Counted from the stretch's first letter, positions 28,534 through 54,556 are shown. The stretch is DNA of 64,000 nucleotides from Muraenolepis orangiensis (GCA_027704905.1 CM051007.1:22702812-22766811), one strand, 5' to 3'. Notes: a model not told the origin generated them from the sequence alone. Made by a program: numbers and translations.

Positions 28534-29152
28534 CGATGTGGATCGTCCGTGCGTCTTTATCCACATATTCTGACTACTCATCGGATAGAACGGAGATCTC
28601 GCCAAAAACAAACAGTGCGGAAGGTTTATTGGAACGCAAATTGTTTAGCTTAGTTGTTAGCAGTGGGTTGAGTGGTGTTTTTGAAAACCGTGTCATTCCA
28701 TCCTACGTGGCAAATGTTGATTGTATTATATATACGTGTAAGATTTAATTGTAAATTAGCACAAATTGTATATGGTATCTGTGACATGATTGCCATACGG
28801 TTAGGTGTGGCAATTCTGTTAAACTTGGATGTCAAGCAATCGGTGTTGCTTGCCACAGAACATTTGTATTGCTTTAAAGCTTAACTTCACCATATCTTGA
28901 TGCATAGCAACACAATTTGCCATTGGTATTTTTTAGGCAGTTAAAGGATGACATTCATGTTTGTCTATTTTAATTAAGTACATGCAGGTATTTCTCTTGG
29001 AGGGCCAGGCTACTTAAGCATGATGTAACAGTGCCACACTGGACGGCACCGGTCCATTAGCTGATGCTTATTTGGGGTAAGCGCCCTCAACTTTGATTTA
29101 ATTTTTTAATCATTAATAGGCTTAGTCTGCACTTGTGGGGAGTGCTCTGAAA

Positions 29153-29158
29153 AATAAA
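29153..29158 (+). terminator. bag6 poly(A) signal
   Basis: AATAAA about 620 bases past the bag6 stop; the most suitable signal in the 3' flank. Confidence 0.5.
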
Positions 29159-29159
29159 A

Positions 29160-30407
29160 TTCTTTTAAATCATAGTTTCATGTTTGACGTTTTTTATGAA
29201 AGACATTAACATGCCGCTAACAATTCTTGCGATCAATAATCAAACGAGTGGTGACACATTGTAGACCGATCATACGTCAAGCACACAGTTTATTCACACA
29301 AACAGGATTAACATAGATCTCAATGCAGTGGCTAACGGATTATTCGCAGTAGAGAACAAATGGACTTGCTTTATATTATATATATATATATAGATTTACA
29401 AACAGCATATTTACCAATATCTTCCTATCCTTATGGCATGCTTTGAAGCACAGATGAACGACTATCAGGAGAACCGAACTGAAAATGTAAATGAATACCG
29501 AAATACATACAGGTTGCCTTTCCATTTCTATCAAGAAGCGTTGTTTCACAAATAAAACGGTCATCTCTGGAATCAACATAACGGTCACATCCATGCTGAC
29601 CAGCGTAGGTCACGCCTCGTTCCTGGCAGGTCTCTTCCCACATTCTTCATCAAGGGGATCTGGCTCTCTACTTTGAAACAAAGGTCAAAATAAATGCTTC
29701 AGAAGCCTTGACTGAAGGTTGACTGTCCTCGCAACACATGGGCTTGGTCATCCCAAAAATAATTGAATCAAAAACAGTTTGTGCATATTACAGTGGAAGG
29801 CAACTGTGGTGGCCCTGTGTCCATAGTTCATGGAGAGCATTCCTACAAATGTGAAGCAAGACAGTGCAGCAGCTGTAGCTCTGTATGATATAGCTAACAA
29901 GTTGCTCCTAATTCTGCGATTTAAGGGATCAATAATAAATATCATATATAAGCTATTGGGTGGTCAAAAAAATATATACAATTTTAAATACGCTTGCTGA
30001 TATGATTAGCCTTTTTCAGATATTGCCTTTTTCAAATTATATATAATATAAGCTTCTCCCAAGCCACCCGTCAGCTATTAGTGAGTGAAATACTCCCAGA
30101 GGATTTCTGTTTCTAGTAGTGTACCTGCCTCTGTATGAGACATTTCGATTTTAGACCGCTTCCCCAGGTAACTCCTGACCAATCAGGGCATCTCTTGCCC
30201 TGATTGTGGTTCGTTCCACCTTGACTGTCAATCACAGGTGAAAGTGCATGCAACACTTCTCAATGCTGGAGAAATGGAGGGAGAGAGCAGAGAGGGAGGG
30301 GTCTCTAACATTTCAAAATCTTGCCCTTTTCTGCTGTTTCACTACAACTCCTACCCTAGAGCAGCTTCAAATCTTACCATCCTGCGTCTCTAGTGTCCTC
30401 CTGTGGG
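29160..30407. other. bag6 / C6orf136-homologue tail-to-tail region
   Basis: No gene is recognised. It is A/T-rich, with a (TA)n patch near 29375 and the dispersed repeat at 30055-30275. The two flanking genes converge here. Confidence 0.5.
30055..30275 (+). repeat. dispersed repeat, copy 2
   Basis: It shares blocks in order with 2930-3260, including CAGCTATTAGTGAGTGAAAT, GACCAATCAGGGCATCTCTT and GCAACACTTCTCAATG. It ends about 130 bases from the last coding exon of the C6orf136 homologue. Confidence 0.6.
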
Positions 30408-33400
30408 TCAGTTTCGTCCTTGTCGCCGGGATGAGAAGAAGAGAGGCAACAGGTTGAGGGCGGGACGGTGCTCCTGCACACCGAGGGCCACCAAAGCCCC
30501 CGCTAGCAGAGGGCCCACCCTGGGCAGTATAGGGGGTGATGCCTCCATCACCTGGATGAGAAGGAACATTTCACCGTCAACTACACAATGAATAAACAAA
30601 TATTTGGGGAGTCTTAATATAACATTTCAAAAACATAGCTGATCTTGGTATAACTTTTCTTGTTACAACATACTATCAAATGACAAAATTCCGATATGTA
30701 ATCAGCACTGCAGGTCATTTTTACATACTTTAAGCAGCAATGGCTTCTCAAATATTGATAGTGTGGTTTGTTCCAAGTCTCGCTTCTCTCTTTTGGTCTG
30801 CTAAAGTAACAACTGGAATTCAAATGTAATATGAACTCTTTACATCCAAAAATTAAACCTGCACTATAACTGCATCACTGCTTTTCTACTCTGATTTAAT
30901 CCATCCAAAAATGTCTGAGCTACAAAGTTACTCAAGAATAAAAAAAAAAACGTTGCCCATCCAAGAGTCAATCCATCCAGGGAATTGTTCTGCTTTTAAT
31001 TGTATGTTTACCTTTACATATGGTAACCAACTTGTTAAAAGTAGGTTAGTACTCCATTCTCTTTAATGTGATCTTATGTAGACCATCTCACATTCTTAAA
31101 ACGACTTGCTACATACCTTTTCAACCTTGTGACAGTGAATCAGTCCATCGTGCCCAATGTAGAAAGTGGAGAATGCATCGTGGGGCCTGCATGTTGAGAA
31201 TAGGAACAACTGTAATATTGTGTAAGAAAAGCCACTGGGCCAAGATGTTGACATAAGTGCACCAAATAATAAAAAACGACATGTTGCAAGGTTACAAAGT
31301 CTAGTTTGAATAGAACCTTTTCACAGAGACGTCACCATAGGGCAAACACAGGTGTCGCTCCTTTTATGTATCAGGACACGAGTAGTGGACAAGTGAGGAT
31401 GAAGTTTCCTTCACACATGCAGTCCAGCCCAGAAATGTTCCTTAACATTTATAGCATGGGCTGGGTTGTGATTGACAGCCATCACATTGCAGGGAGGGGC
31501 ATGTAAAGGGTTATGTTTTGAAGGTAAATTAAGAACTTAATTTAACCTTATGTATGCATATCTAAATCAAAATCTGGAGGATTGAATCCTCTTTATTGGT
31601 CACATAATAAATAGTTTAACCCATCCTAGTATTAGGAGCAGTGGGCAGCTATTTTATAAACAGCACCTGGGAGCAGGGTAGGAGTCTGGTGCCTTGCTCA
31701 AGGGCACCACAAACAAAGATTTGTCCCTGTAACCCCTCAACTGTGTTTTTATTGTAACATCGCACAAGTTACAATCCACCATTTGTGCTCTCTTGCCTTC
31801 CCATCTACACGCTTGTCTCTGTTTTTGCATTTGTCGAGAGTGAATAGGGACTCACAGGCCCAGTAAACTCTACCCTCCCTGTACCCTGGTACATAAAGGG
31901 AACAGACCTGTGTTACCAGCAAAACCTCCGTTTGTCCTACAATTGCCGACACCTCTGTGAAAATGATCATATTTGTCTTATTATAACCTGAAGAACCGGG
32001 ACTTGTCCTTCCGGTAGAAGCAAAACAGCAGTCTGTGGTAAGGCAGTCCGTTGACCCTCCAGCGAGCCTTGATGCTGCCTTCCTCCGGGTGTTTGGTCAG
32101 CTTCAGCACCTCCATCTGAGCGTTGGTGTAGTAACACGTGCACAGCAGCCGCCAGAAGCACAGCGCCCACCGGTACGCCGGGCTGCCTCTGCAGCCACAA
32201 ACAAAGATGGCCGCCTTTGTTTCATTACCAACCGTTTACTGTATTGTATTATTGACTGGGGGTCCTCTTATTTCTTTGTGCCATAGATGTTGCCATGCAC
32301 GCACACTCCGTTTATTTAATATCCGGTGGAAATAAAAAAAATGTCCAAAGTCATCATGTTGACAAACATAATGAATAATATAATGAATACTTGGCTTAAT
32401 CTAATCCAATATCGAAATATAGCCCATATCATGTGTGTTTTTTTGACAAACTTTATGTAAATGTAAATAGGTAGGCAAAAGTACCTGGTGTGGACATCGA
32501 TAAGAACTCCATTAATGAATTCCACGTCACTGGAATACATGCTGTAGTCATGAGGCTTCAGGAAGAAATTTGGAAGCTGCAACACAAATTATCTCAATAT
32601 TACAATTGATGGAACGGCCTCCCACGCAGCACAACCAACACTATCCCCACTCAGTTAAATAATATGGGCTTAACTATGGGCACTGAACTAATTTAGCGCA
32701 CGACCAATGACAAAGGCACTGACTTTCATACATGCAGTGTCCATTGTATTCTTACCTCCATACTAAGTCATTCATACATGCAGTGTCTATTGTATTCTTA
32801 CCTCTATACTAAGTCGTTCATACATGCAGTGTCTATTGTATTCTTACCTCTATACTAAGTCGTTCATACATCAAGGCCAGCTTCTCCTCCTCCTCACTAC
32901 CTTCTACAGCAGTAGTCCCCTCAACTCTCTCCGCACGGCTGCAAAGGAAGGTGGACAGCGACAGAGGGAACTCCAGGGGCCGACTCTCGAGTCCAACAGC
33001 GTGCCTACGTCTCACCCGGGAGGCTGTGGTGGAGGCGGCCACTACCGCGGGTTCCGGGCAGTGGAAGCAGTAAAACACAGATCCGTGCACAAAGGGCGCC
33101 GGACACTTCTCCACCCGGAAAAGGTGCCTAAAGGTGCTGTGCACCTTGTCCTCGCTGCCGGCTAACCCCCCGGACCTCATCGCCACGCTGATGTCGTCTT
33201 CCTGGGTGCCGTCCACCGTGGTCAGAGTGAAGGGTTGCTTCGTGGTTCTCGGGGCTGCCACGGTGAGGAGCTCCCCCAGCTTGGCCTGTCCGAACAGAGG
33301 GACTTCCACCAGGACGGGCTGGCCGCTGGGCTCCCCCGCTCGCACCAGCACGCAGACGCTGAGCAAGTCTTCCCATTCGTCCTCAAGGCCACTGGCCACT

Positions 33401-34765
33401 TGTGCGGCTGGGGGGAAAGGGTGGCCGGCAGGGGGGAAAGGGTGAGAGAGGACCGGCTGCTTGGCGGTCTGACACCTCAGACGGTGTGAGGGAGCGAGAG
33501 CCCAAGACGCGGTGTTCAGGGGTCTGGCCTGTCCAACCCACTGCCAGACCACCGCCTGGGGAGAATCCAAACAGCGGGGCTATAAGGTTGATTTAGTTTT
33601 CAAATCATAATGATATTGTGTAACACCGTAAAATAGTTATTGTAATCATACATTATGTAAAGCCCAACACTACTATGAGAATAACAAATATATATATATA
33701 TAGTTATATGAACAAGCGCATGCCTACCTGTGAAAGACAGCCCTGCAGATTCTTGATGGGCTGTCGGTTGCCATTGCCCCGGACACATCCCACCCAGAAG
33801 GCGGTACCCCCTCTGCACACAGCCATTCAGGACAGGGCCAGAGGCTACCTCAATTACCAATTGACCATCACCCCCACACAAAGTAGCAGCACCAGTGTAG
33901 GCCGTGTAGTTCTTGTTGGATAAGGCTACTGGTAACGCATCCACCGGATATGACCTAAAACCTGCATAGTCACACATAAGAAACGAGGCAAACAGTGTGA
34001 ATACACATTGTAAACACACCGCTACAGCGGTCAATAATATACTCTATATATATATATATATATATAATATATGCAGATCATTGCATATATGGAGTACTTT
34101 GTTAGTTTCGTTTCACCGGACTGCTAAATCCTAGCACTACTACTTTTTGTACGCGTGAAATATATGAAGTGCTGTATTGTTGAATAGCAATCTAATTGTA
34201 CGGGTTTGTGGTCCCGCTGTTATTGATTATTGACCTAAACCATCGGTTTATAGCGTTGCAGCGGATGATTTGAAGAGCCACACATGACGCCAGCAGCACA
34301 TGACAAGCAAGACGTGAATGGCAACGCAAGACCACAAGTTCATAATCAATGGCTGGGACAAAACACACAGTGAACAGACAGCACTACACTAGCAAGGCTT
34401 TACCACACGATAACACCGCTAAAATGTCCAGATCTACGATAAGTAGAATAAAAGGGTAAAGGCGTCCAACATGGATTGACTTTACATTGTAGTACACCAG
34501 TAGTTTCCCTGTGTTGACCGTGACAACACGGCGATTAGCTGCAGCTTTAAGATGCAACACAGGCAAGCAAGCCAAGTTATTAACATGAGTAACCAACTTT
34601 TGAATCGACCTGATCAATTCGTTTTCAACTAGTGGAAGCGGAATCCAACTATTGCCAAAAAAAAAACCACCCCAATTCAATTTAACCGGTTCCTCAAAGT
34701 GGATCGATCGACCCGAAAGACAAATATCATAATGCACTATAAATCGTTCTTGATCAAACCCAAAC

Positions 34766-34814
<49 letters not shown>

Positions 34815-35159
34815 TAACAGTGACCCCTCCTGAAATAGATAAACGTGACCGTTCACGTGCACTTAACATAGGCTAAGCTAGCTCGAGTTCCCTATGAAAG
34901 CTACGTAATGTATACAATGTCATGTCACCTTCACCTATTTTGTTTAGCTAGGTAACGACGCTTCAAATGAGGCACATGTAACATGAAAACATGGCTCAGA
35001 TTGTGTGTGTGTGTGTGTGTATATACATCTATAGATGTATATATTTCTACGTATACCCACATTTGGTTGACAAATTGTCAGTTGGCTCCTCGGTTGTCCT
35101 TGCGCCTCGGTGTCCGCAGGCAGGAGCGCTTCCACTAATACCGCCCGGCTGAAACACAC
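30408..35159 (-). CDS. C6orf136 homologue (DUF2358 protein)
   Basis: The function of this family is not established; the human protein has a likely mitochondrial N-terminus. Exons, minus strand: 35159-35057, 33961-33728, 33407-32848, 32576-32485, 32188-31988, 31186-31117, 30551-30408. Phases agree throughout, giving 467 residues. The C-terminal half matches human C6orf136: MYERLS...LPNFFLKPHDYSMYSSDVEFI, then TNAQMEVLKLTKHPEEGSIKARWRV, HDAFSTFYIGHDGLIHCH and LAGALVALGVQEHRPALNLLP. The N-terminal three exons are poorly conserved and longer than in human; their joins rest on frame and splice signals, so the start is less sure. The 33407 acceptor was chosen because it is the one that keeps phase with the exon before. 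A 46-bp tandem repeat duplicates the donor of exon three. It is head-to-head with abcf1. Confidence 0.87.
31316..31966. mobile_element. inverted-repeat element with nested SINE
   Basis: The left end (TTTCACAGAG...GGGCAAACACAGG...CTTTTATGTATCAGG) and the right end read in reverse (TTTTCACAGAG...AGGACAAACGGAGG...CCTTTATGTACCAGG) resemble each other, and the same sequence recurs at 5478-5570. A SINE copy (31568-31722) lies inside. It fits a non-autonomous element in the C6orf136-homologue intron between 31186 and 31988. Boundaries are approximate. Confidence 0.5.
31568..31722 (-). mobile_element. SINE copy, minus strand
   Basis: Inverted copy of the 16483-16736 family: GGATTGAATCCTCTTTATTG, then CCCATCCTAGTATTAGGAGC and GGTGCCTTGCTCAAGGGCACC. 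Confidence 0.65.
32725..32862 (-). repeat. 46-bp tandem repeat spanning a splice donor
   Basis: Three head-to-tail copies of 46 bases: 32725-32770, 32771-32816, 32817-32862. Each copy, read on the minus strand, contains the last coding bases of the third exon of the C6orf136 homologue and its 5' splice site (CTTAGTATAGAG then GTAAGAATAC). Copy three joins the coding exon; the others place two more donor sites 46 and 92 bases downstream. Confidence 0.9.
34769..34812. repeat. (GT)n microsatellite
   Basis: About 44 bases of GT in the first intron of the C6orf136 homologue. Confidence 0.95.
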
Positions 35160-35700
35160 CGACTTGGAAAATGATCCAAAATATGCTTTATTCTAATTAT
35201 TTGGATGGAAATATAAACAAGGACTTTCGTGGGATCTTAAAATTATCCCTCTCCTTGGGTGAACTTCTGAGAGCGACTTCCTTTTTAAGAACAAAAATGT
35301 GAAGCATTCGCCGGAGTTATCCACCCATAATAACCAGAAAGTACCACGGCTCGAAATCGGCTTGAATCTGTCCGTATTTTCCTTATGTATACAATTTTGT
35401 ATTCGAAATTAAGATAACCAAGGTGGTCTCGCTGGTAGTCCGGTATATTAGTTAGTTAGTTAGTTAGTTCCGTGCAGGATAATATCGATGTGGTGCTACA
35501 CACACGTTCGCCCTCTGGGCGGCGCTGTGCGGCTCGCGGCGGTACGCACAGAAGCGACCAATGAGGGCCTCTGCTTGTGGCGCGTCACGAGGCAACGGGG
35601 AAACCAGCAGGCCGCATGACATGTGTGGTGGCTACTGAGCTGCTGCCCCTCACGGTCTACTGACCAACACGCAATAGTTGGCCACTCAAAGAAACTAACA
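35160..35700. promoter_or_regulatory. bidirectional promoter, C6orf136 homologue / abcf1
   Basis: The two start codons face away from each other 541 bases apart. The interval holds the 5' UTRs and a GC-rich patch at about 35507-35600. No TATA box is obvious, which suits a housekeeping divergent promoter. Confidence 0.55.
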
Positions 35701-49984
<14,284 letters not shown>

Positions 49985-50121
49985 CATTGCTCTACATACC
50001 GGCCAGCGAGAAGCCCTATTCGTATCAAGCAGTGCTGTATTGCCATAGCACTCTTAACTATGTCCTCACAGTGCACCATCCTGTATGGGTTTGCATGTTT
50101 TACCAAGGGACAAGTCCTCTG

Positions 50122-50127
50122 AATAAA
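50122..50127 (+). terminator. abcf1 poly(A) signal
   Basis: AATAAA 138 bases past the abcf1 stop. Confidence 0.65.
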
Positions 50128-50313
50128 GCCTCAATGGAACATGTCGTGACTATATCGGTTACCAAGCAAATGTATGAAAAAGCAAACCAATGAATTAAAC
50201 GTTTCATTTTATTTTGATTTTGTTCTGTGGCTTTGTTTTGTAAACATGTTATGGGGAAGTTGTTAGTGACTCAGCTGTTAAAAGAAAAAGTGAAACTTGG
50301 AAAGTATACAGAA

Positions 50314-50319
50314 TTTATT
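50314..50319 (-). terminator. mrps18b poly(A) signal
   Basis: AATAAA on the minus strand, 53 bases past the mrps18b stop. The two tail-to-tail genes end within about 200 bases of each other. Confidence 0.6.
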
Positions 50320-50371
50320 CACATCACACAAGCCGCATATATACACATGTATATAATCCATATAGATCTTC

Positions 50372-52151
50372 CTATTTTAGATAGGCCTTGTATGTTTTCT
50401 TCACTTTAGCCACTTCTTTCTCGTCGGGTACCATGGTGCCGTACCATGAGTACCACGGCTCGCCAGAAGTCAGACGAGTGGGTGTGGATCCAACTGCATC
50501 ATGGGAATTGGAGTAGTCTTCCCCCAAGAACTCCACATAGGGAATTTGGAATGGTAGTAAACCTGGAAGAAATTAACATTTAAAAAAAAAAAGATATGGC
50601 TGACATTTTTCACAAGTATTTTATAGTTTGCCTTGCAATTGCCTAGTTAAGGTGCATTGGAAGAATAAGACCGTAACCTCATACACCAAGCTGCTAAAAG
50701 GCCGTACTTAACTTCAACCTACCATGGTCTTTTGCCAGGTTGACTGCCCTATCCAGCACTTTCTGTTGTTTCATACAGACACCTAGGGGGATAGAAGACG
50801 TTTCAGAAAACAGGATTTCTCCTTCAAGTAGATGGACTTAATAATATTGTGAACAGTGGCTTACCAGTTCGAGTGGGCTCATACACAGTCCCCGTGTAGG
50901 GGTTTATGAACTGCTGCAACAACTTGACATTCTGCAAAAAAACACATTTGTGGTAATATGGCTACAGTTCTGCAGGGAGACTTGCATGTGTATCAGTTCA
51001 ATTAATTAACTATCACAACTACTAGAGACCCACATGTACATTTACCATGTTGAATAAATCACATGACATCTCAAAACGTGCCAACTCATAGTAAAAAAAA
51101 TGACCTTGCAACTGACCTGATGGTGAATAATGACATTGGGATCGCGACAAATAGGACATGGGTTTCCAGATGTCTTGTCTCCCCTCTGACATAAAACAAA
51201 AAAAGTCGATCAGCACTTGTTGATTTAACCTTCCTCACATACAACGCATCAAAACTGGATAGTAAACACTTGCAATGCAGGTACGGCGGGTTTTCTGTGG
51301 GGGTATGCCTCCTTTGTGGTTCCTCCTGTAATCCGCCCACACCGGACGGGAGCCATAACGCTCAATGTACTCTGTTGGGAAACAACACATCGATTAAATA
51401 AGAAAGGGGAAGACCCAAGGATGACAAACGGCTCGTCCGCGAATTACAAAGTGCACACCTTCGCTTTCCAGGTACTCCCAAGGTGTGTCTTTGTAGCGCT
51501 CTGCAGCTCCTTTGGGGTTGGCATCGGTGCCATCCTGGACGGATGGCGCTGTGCAGAACGAGTGACGTCGCAGCTCGAACCCGGGTCCGCTCCGAGCCCA
51601 CAGCTTAACCACTATCTGTGAGCATGGCTGGAAGGGGACCCGTCATATAGTTATCATTCCCAAACGTTCTCGAAGACAGATAGACCCCACATATCTCATT
51701 TGACCCTCACTGGAGTAACAGTTCACACGGCAACATACATGACAGCTGACCTAATCACCCAATTGATAACTAAATCCAGCGATTAATCTTAAATTAAGAT
51801 AGCAGAACAAGCTAATGACATTCAGTTTAACTAATGTAGGCTGCACGTAACAATTGCTGGACGTGCATACCGAGTACCAATCACACACACATATACATAT
51901 ATATGTATATGTATATAGATATATATACATATAGATATATCTATCTATATCTATATAGATATAGATATATCTATATAGATATAGATATACCTATATATAT
52001 CTATATGTGTATGTGATGACATGTTTAGCGTATTGCATCGTATATAAGTGTATCATAAACATCCCACTACCTTATGTTGTAACCGTAAGCCCACAATCGG
52101 GGTAGCTGTGCGACACAAAACCTTCCCGAGGACTCGTATGGGAGCCGCCAT
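50372..52151 (-). CDS. mrps18b: mitochondrial ribosomal protein bS18b
   Basis: One of the S18 proteins of the small mitochondrial ribosomal subunit. Exons, minus strand: 52151-52071, 51615-51459, 51371-51274, 51185-51117, 50931-50865, 50782-50723, 50562-50372. All join in phase, giving 240 residues (human 258). MAAPIRVLGKVLCRTATPIVG is a basic, amphipathic start typical of a mitochondrial presequence. Conserved blocks follow: PWEYLESE, ERYGSRPVWADYRRNHKGG, GNPCPICRD (zinc-type Cys pair), NVKLLQQFINPYTG and GEPWYSWY. The acidic/Pro-rich tail of the human protein is shorter here. The third exon ends ATT before GCAAGT, a GC-AG intron that is required to keep frame. In human, MRPS18B is also head-to-head with PPP1R10. 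Confidence 0.94.
51888..52015. repeat. palindromic (TA/TATC)n tract
   Basis: Mixed ATATAC, ATAGAT and ATATCT repeats that form many internal inverted repeats, in the first mrps18b intron about 55 bases from its donor. Confidence 0.85.
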
Positions 52152-52475
52152 GTTGTTGCTGTGTGTGTATCCTTCAACGTGCCTCCTTCTCTTGTGCGAG
52201 TTACTCTCTCTAAACGTGTTACTGCCTACTACTTGCGAGTGGGAGTAGTACACCTTCAGAGTCAATACAACATTGGGTTTATTTGTTACAAAAATGTATT
52301 ATGTATTTGGTACAGTGTACATGCACATGTACACTGTGTTGTTGCCAGTGGCGAAGATGTGCGCACAAACAAACAATTGTTTTCAAATAAAGTGTACAAA
52401 TTACAAAATAATTACACAAAAAATACAAACATGTACGTACAATATGCACATTTACACACATGTATTTACATCATT

Positions 52476-52532
<57 letters not shown>

Positions 52533-52690
52533 CATCTCTAACGCTACGTTTTATTTTACTTACGTTGACATACTTTTTATATATTATTTGATATTACTAT
52601 TATATTATATAATTGTATTATTATTTTTATAATGCAACTCGCATTTCATTCACTACAACTTCCACAGTCCACATTTCAACCCGAGGCTGT
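52152..52690. promoter_or_regulatory. mrps18b upstream region with (TA)n
   Basis: 5' flank of mrps18b. No TATA box in place is recognised. A (TA)n tract at about 52482-52527 and other A/T-rich sequence separate it from the piggyBac element. Confidence 0.45.
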
Positions 52691-53109
52691 TTAACCCTGT
52701 AAGACCCAAATATAGAAAAACCAAAAAAAAAATTATTTGACCTTTCAGATGTTGTTTTAGGAGGCCTTTGATGCAGAAATTAAAGAGTTTAAAAAAAAAA
52801 AATGTTTATGTACGTTTTTAGAGAAATGTTGTAATATTGCAACATTGGGCTTAGTTGGGAGCAGAATTTCTGTATTTGTACTCACGTTGTCTGAACAATT
52901 CAGAACAACTAAGGGTTCATTTGCAGGGTTGATTGCTTCCTTAGCCCCATAACAGTATATAACATTAATAGTAATCACACATTAGTCATATTTTTATGAA
53001 GTCATTTATTAAAAACAATAAAATATAAAAATATTAAACAAGATAAAACTCTTAAAAAACGTTTTTCCCCCCTCTTTTTTTCTTTTCATGACATTGGTCA
53101 TGAAGACTT

Positions 53110-54351
53110 TCATTGGTGGTGAAAGTCCCAAAAACAGTCCCTGTCGTCTGTAAAGCAAAGGCGAACATCACACTTTCGGCATTGTGTGTTGGTGTATCCT
53201 TTATTGCAGTGTCTGCAGCGTCCTCTCCCTGTCTTCCTTGGGAAATGGGCAACTAGATCGTTGCATACATCCAATGGGAGGTGTGCACATCTCTTGGATG
53301 GCCTCTTCTGAGCATTCAGAGGGCTTCCTGATGTCACTGTCTGTGTTGCTGGGCTCCCTTTGCCTGAAGATGGCCGTCCTCTCTTTGGAGTTTGAAGTGT
53401 TGCGTTTACCAGGATGAGAGAGGATGCTAGCTGTGCCTGAAACTGTCTCCTGTTCATTGTCTCTTTGCTAGACATCTTGAGCGCTTTACAGTCCCGCTTG
53501 TAGAGCAGCCAGGCATTGACCACAGCGAGGATGATGGTGTGCCAGAAGATGTACATGTACCAGCGACGGGATTTGATGGGGAACTTATATTTGGCTGTAA
53601 ATGAGTCCAACAAATCCACACCTCCCATCATCATCTCATCCACAGAGTTGTGCTCTTCTGGTACCACCTGCAGGCATTTCTCTCTGAATGAATCAAGCCA
53701 CAGTCTGAGTTTCCATAGTTTGTCTTTCTTTTCCGTCTCAGATACTGTCATGTTGTTTACAAAATGTAATGACGTCAACAGGGATTGGAATCTGTTGCGT
53801 GGCATCACATCAGCAACAGGGGAGTACCGCGTCTCTGTCTCCCAATACATACGGGTTCCAGCCATTTGTACCAGGCCCATCTTCAGGTACATGCCAAGCA
53901 TTTTTTCGATTTCCTTTGCAGTGGTGTTTACAGATGTTCCACGCTCCTGAAAGCTGTACTCATTCGTGTTTTGTGCCAGAGCCTCAACCATGTCTTCGGA
54001 CACAAACTTCTGGAAGTATTCCAATGGTGTGTGGAGGGAAATGTCATCTGCTGTGATATCCAGACCAGAAAAATCAGTGTTGGGACTGATGAAATCTTTT
54101 TTCAGCCAGCGATACCTGTCCCGGGACATGGTGTGTTTGTTTGTTTTTGGCTCGATGTCCACGTAATTATCAGCTGGACAGTCCATGGGTGGTTGGTTTT
54201 CTTCTTTCACTTCTTTACAGACATCTTCATCAGAGTCTTCATCGCTTTCATCGGTGTCACTGCTTTCCATTTCCACCTCACTCTCTCCATTTTGGACCAT
54301 TTCAATGACATCCCGCACACTGTATCGTGTCTCTCTCCTTGCTGGTTGCAT
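53110..54351 (-). CDS. piggyBac transposase-derived protein, core deleted
   Basis: The frame is open for 413 residues from MQPARRETRYS (ATG at 54351). A splice acceptor-like TTTTCAG lies just before it, so an upstream non-coding exon is possible. The N-terminus is acidic (SSDTDESDEDSDED). The DDE_Tnp_1_7-type region runs from about SPNTDFSGLD to SVDEMM, where it jumps directly to MGGVDLLDSFTAKYK. Compared with piggyBac this keeps the first Asp (in VDE) and the last Asp (in GGVD) but loses the stretch holding the middle catalytic Asp (CDNWF region in the family). The tail has the family's Cys-rich finger (CRHC...CRKCDVRLC). A cut-and-paste enzyme is unlikely; a DNA-binding or repressor role is only a possibility. 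Confidence 0.75.
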   Translation of the reverse strand: MQPARRETRYSVRDVIEMVQNGESEVEMESSDTDESDEDSDEDVCKEVKEENQPPMDCPADNYVDIEPKTNKHTMSRDRYRWLKKDFISPNTDFSGLDITADDISLHTPLEYFQKFVSEDMVEALAQNTNEYSFQERGTSVNTTAKEIEKMLGMYLKMGLVQMAGTRMYWETETRYSPVADVMPRNRFQSLLTSLHFVNNMTVSETEKKDKLWKLRLWLDSFREKCLQVVPEEHNSVDEMMMGGVDLLDSFTAKYKFPIKSRRWYMYIFWHTIILAVVNAWLLYKRDCKALKMSSKETMNRRQFQAQLASSLILVNATLQTPKRGRPSSGKGSPATQTVTSGSPLNAQKRPSKRCAHLPLDVCNDLVAHFPRKTGRGRCRHCNKGYTNTQCRKCDVRLCFTDDRDCFWDFHHQ

Positions 54352-54489
54352 TCTGAAAATAAAATATGAATTAATTAACATGTATATATATATGTTTTAT
54401 ATATTGTAGTACATAACCTGAAGGAATAGAATAGGGTGGTGGACCAAGTGCTCAGGGTAGAAATGTTTTCGAGGCAGACAATACTGTCT

Positions 54490-54556
54490 GCCTGGTAAGT
54501 CGCTTTGGACAAAAGCGTCTGCTAAATTCCCTAAATGTAAATGTGAATGTAAATGG
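54490..54556 (+). mobile_element. L2 tail fragment inside the piggyBac element
   Basis: It reads GTAAGTCGCTTTGGACAAAAGCGTCTG in parts and ends in ATGTAAATG-type repeats, matching the 3' end of the L2 at 45713-48497. Confidence 0.6.

Noticed and set aside
32725..32862. CRISPR-like array
   Set aside because: Direct tandem copies without spacers, in a vertebrate gene; a minisatellite over an exon edge explains it.
33409..33600. Upstream extension of the C6orf136-homologue exon to 33570 or beyond
   Set aside because: The open frame continues, but using it breaks phase with the exon at 33961-33728; the acceptor at 33407 keeps phase.
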